This document shows, in pieces, positions 61,928 to 64,000 of a stretch of DNA of 64,000 nucleotides. The DNA is from Onchocerca lupi. Lineage: Eukaryota > Nematoda > Chromadorea > Rhabditida > Onchocercidae. Where the stretch lies: contig JAOVVO010000171.1 in NCBI GenBank assembly GCA_028564675.1, forward strand, positions 1-64,000. The letters run 5' to 3'. How positions within the stretch are numbered: position 1 is the first letter of the stretch; each line of letters begins with the position of its first letter. A program made the translations under genes and the position numbers. The notes under the pieces are model-generated. The model was given only the letters and a program-made list of their open reading frames with translations, was not told the origin of the DNA and did not search any database.

Positions 61928-64000
61928 GAAAAATAGTGATAATAATATTGTCTATTTTATTAAAGTTATAATAAAAAACAGATCGCAAAAAAAAAGAGCA
62001 AAAGTTAAAGTTCAACTTATTTAACTGCTTACTTTTCGTAATATTTAATTTTTGCTATTTAAACAATACAACAATATTACGAAAGCAATAAGCAATAATT
62101 CAATAACCATATGTTGCAATGCATTTGTAATCCTTTTCTCGCCATTCTCGACAATTATTCTCTTCAGAGATGGCATTTATTGTTTCTGTTATAAACAATA
62201 TCATGGTAAACATATGCTACCAATAATATTATGATTATTCATTATAGTTATCATTTATCTTCATTTATCATCATTTCATTGATATAATATTAATTATAGC
62301 GTACATAATGTTATATTCAAGTTATGCATACTTCAATTATTTGATTATTACATTGAGATAATTCTCTTAAAAGAATGAATGAATAAGTTTATCAAATTAT
62401 GATTAAATTTCCAGAAAGAAAAACTTCAGATTTTGTTAACTTTTTAATGAACCAATCATAATTTTTAAATTATTACATTATTTGCTTAATTTTTTTTCAA
62501 TTAAAAAATGACTTTTTTCTTTTTTAATTTTCCTTTTTTTTTTTTTTTTTTTCATTTTCGCAGAAAAAGCATAGATAAATTGGAAAATTATTGGTTAAAA
62601 AATTTTTTGAATTCTCAGCATATTTTTATCACTTTTATTATATGTTATGATAACTTTTTTTTTATTCCATTGATTTGGTGAAATGTTTGCTGCAGTTATT
62701 TTGTTTAAATTTTCAAAATTTGTGATATTTTTTTATCAAATTTCATCCGAATAACACTTTTTATTGCGGTATTTACCGCAAAATCTGCGAATGTTGATGA
62801 TGATTGCTGAGACAAAAGAAGCGAATGGAAGGATGCCGTAATCTATTATTTTATGTCCTAAGGCTTCGCTTTCTACTGCTAAATGAGAAGCCTAATGAGG
62901 CCAAACATTTGGCTTATGTAAATGTGACCTCAGTGCAAAGGATCATCAAATCAAATCTGATAGATGGCACGCAAGAGACAATTATGCAAGCAATCTTTCA
63001 TGGTTATCGTTAACAAGAAGTCATAAGCTGTCATTTTAGTGATTGTAATTGTAAATCACAATTGTGTCGTAATCTCTTCACAACATCTGCTATACATTTA
63101 AAATTATTACTAAAGCTTGTGAAATATTAAAAAATTTCAGTCTTAAAATTTTGTATTGAAATGTAATTTTTAAAATTTTTATTCATTTGCTGTTTAAATT
63201 TTATCATTTAATCATTTATTGATTGATTTAAAAATTTCATCTATTGTGTGATTCGTGATTTAAATCAAAAATAATAAACTCATCTATTGCATGATCAATT
63301 CGTGATTCAAACAAAAAATTATGAAAATTTAATTTAACAAGTTTACTTAGTATGTAAGCATTTATCTTTGATTTCTTTAAATTATATATATTGCTTCTTA
63401 TAATGACTAGTTTGCTAGAATAAATTTTAAGAGTTTTATTTCTTCTCATTTACTTTTCTTTTTTTAAATTTTCCTCTTTCATTTATAAGTTTATTTCATT
63501 GTTTTAGAATTTCACCATAAATTTCATCTCATTTTGTTTATACGTAATGTTTCCAGTTTTGTTTAGAAATGAATGATCGATGAGATTAATTCATTGAATT
63601 TGATAAAGCCTTTCTTTTATACAATGACCGTAAACGTTGATTGGCTTGGGATTAACTCTGTTAATGCCTTTCATGCAAATTCCATATGTGACATTGGATG
63701 GAATTGAATCATTAAGCTGAATATTTGCAGGAATCAATCAACAATCAACCTTACCAACAATATTTTGTGATTATTGTCCCATTCGTCTACTAACAAAGCC
63801 GCCTTCATTCTTCCTCTCTTCCTTCCGCACTCATTCATGCAAAAAAAATAAATAATTAAATAAATAATTAACTTCAATTTTCTGAGTTTCAAGGTGAAAA
63901 GTGGCAATGATCGGAAAGTAATCGAAACATGATCTGATCATTTTTAATTAATCCATCATCATAATAGCACTATCAATTCAAATTCTTTTCTTTATCAATC
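61926..64000. other. AT-rich end of the window
   Basis: This is mostly AT-rich sequence without exons, except for the less AT-rich open island at 62804-63013, which is listed separately. A short inverted repeat, ttgcggta/taccgcaa around 2 bases, lies at 62764-62781 just before that island. Confidence 0.55.
62804..63013 (+). other. short open island of unusual composition, possible exon or relic
   Basis: I do not recognise this sequence. A frame is open from 62804 to the TAA ending at 63013. An internal ATG at 62825 would give 62 residues starting MEGCRNLLFYVLRLRFLLLN and ending HGYR. The roughly 220 bases from 62790 are clearly richer in G and C than the DNA on both sides, and codon use looks mixed rather than the Phe/Ile/Lys of chance frames nearby. 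No clear TTTCAG acceptor precedes it. It could be a terminal exon of an undetected gene, a relic of a mobile element, or an inserted fragment. Confidence 0.25.

Noticed and set aside
61842..62024. Poly-isoleucine frame
   Set aside because: It is the translation of the AAT microsatellite.
1..64000. tRNA, rRNA, CRISPR arrays, bacterial-type operons or endosymbiont insertions
   Set aside because: No B-box-like GGTTCGAATCC with a matching cloverleaf, no rRNA-like conserved blocks, no spaced direct-repeat array and no long bacterial-style frames were seen.

Overview
The window is AT-rich eukaryotic nuclear DNA whose genes are split into many short exons (about 50-950 bases) with GT...AG introns that mostly end in TTTCAG or TTTTAG. 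Several start codons lie a few bases after an isolated splice acceptor, which suggests spliced-leader trans-splicing. This architecture, together with the gene content (bub-1, larp-1 and a SMARCAL1-type smrc-1), points to a nematode. The very low GC content would fit a filarial or other spirurid worm, but that narrower placement is inference. All genes with confident support lie on the + strand.

Layout. (1) 177-694: the last exons of an unrecognised gene, probably incomplete at its 5' end. (2) 1972-4206 and 5530-7916: two tandem paralogous six-exon genes. Each encodes a predicted single-pass type II membrane protein with a cysteine-rich, thrombospondin-type-1-like ectodomain. (3) 7917-10950: a repeat-bearing spacer with an imperfect ~180-base direct duplication and a decayed Helitron helicase/replicase fragment (8784-9098). 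(4) ~10955-17635: bub-1, the spindle-checkpoint kinase, whose 5'-most exon is unresolved. (5) 17636-21078: a spacer with a long TATG/TG-rich tract and a cluster of ACGT-core sites upstream of the next gene. (6) 21079-37854: larp-1, 19 exons, with the N-terminal PAPxPxVNxWF-like motif, La motif and C-terminal DM15 repeats, and two long introns (4.4 and 2.5 kb). (7) 37855-41719: a spacer. (8) 41720-46774: smrc-1, a SMARCAL1/HARP annealing helicase with an RPA-binding motif, one HARP module and a complete SNF2 ATPase. (9) 46775-64000: a 17-kb, extremely AT-rich stretch without a recognisable gene. It holds homopolymer runs, an AAT microsatellite, a three-copy ~112-base tandem repeat with a palindrome close by, and one short, less AT-rich open island near its end.

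The three conserved genes act in different processes: mitotic checkpoint, TOP-mRNA translation control, and replication-fork remodelling. Each has its own likely 5' acceptor, and the spacers between them are several kilobases long, so nothing suggests an operon. No tRNA, rRNA, CRISPR array or intact transposon was seen. Exon borders were worked out by hand from reading-frame continuity and splice signals; where they are ambiguous the entry says so.
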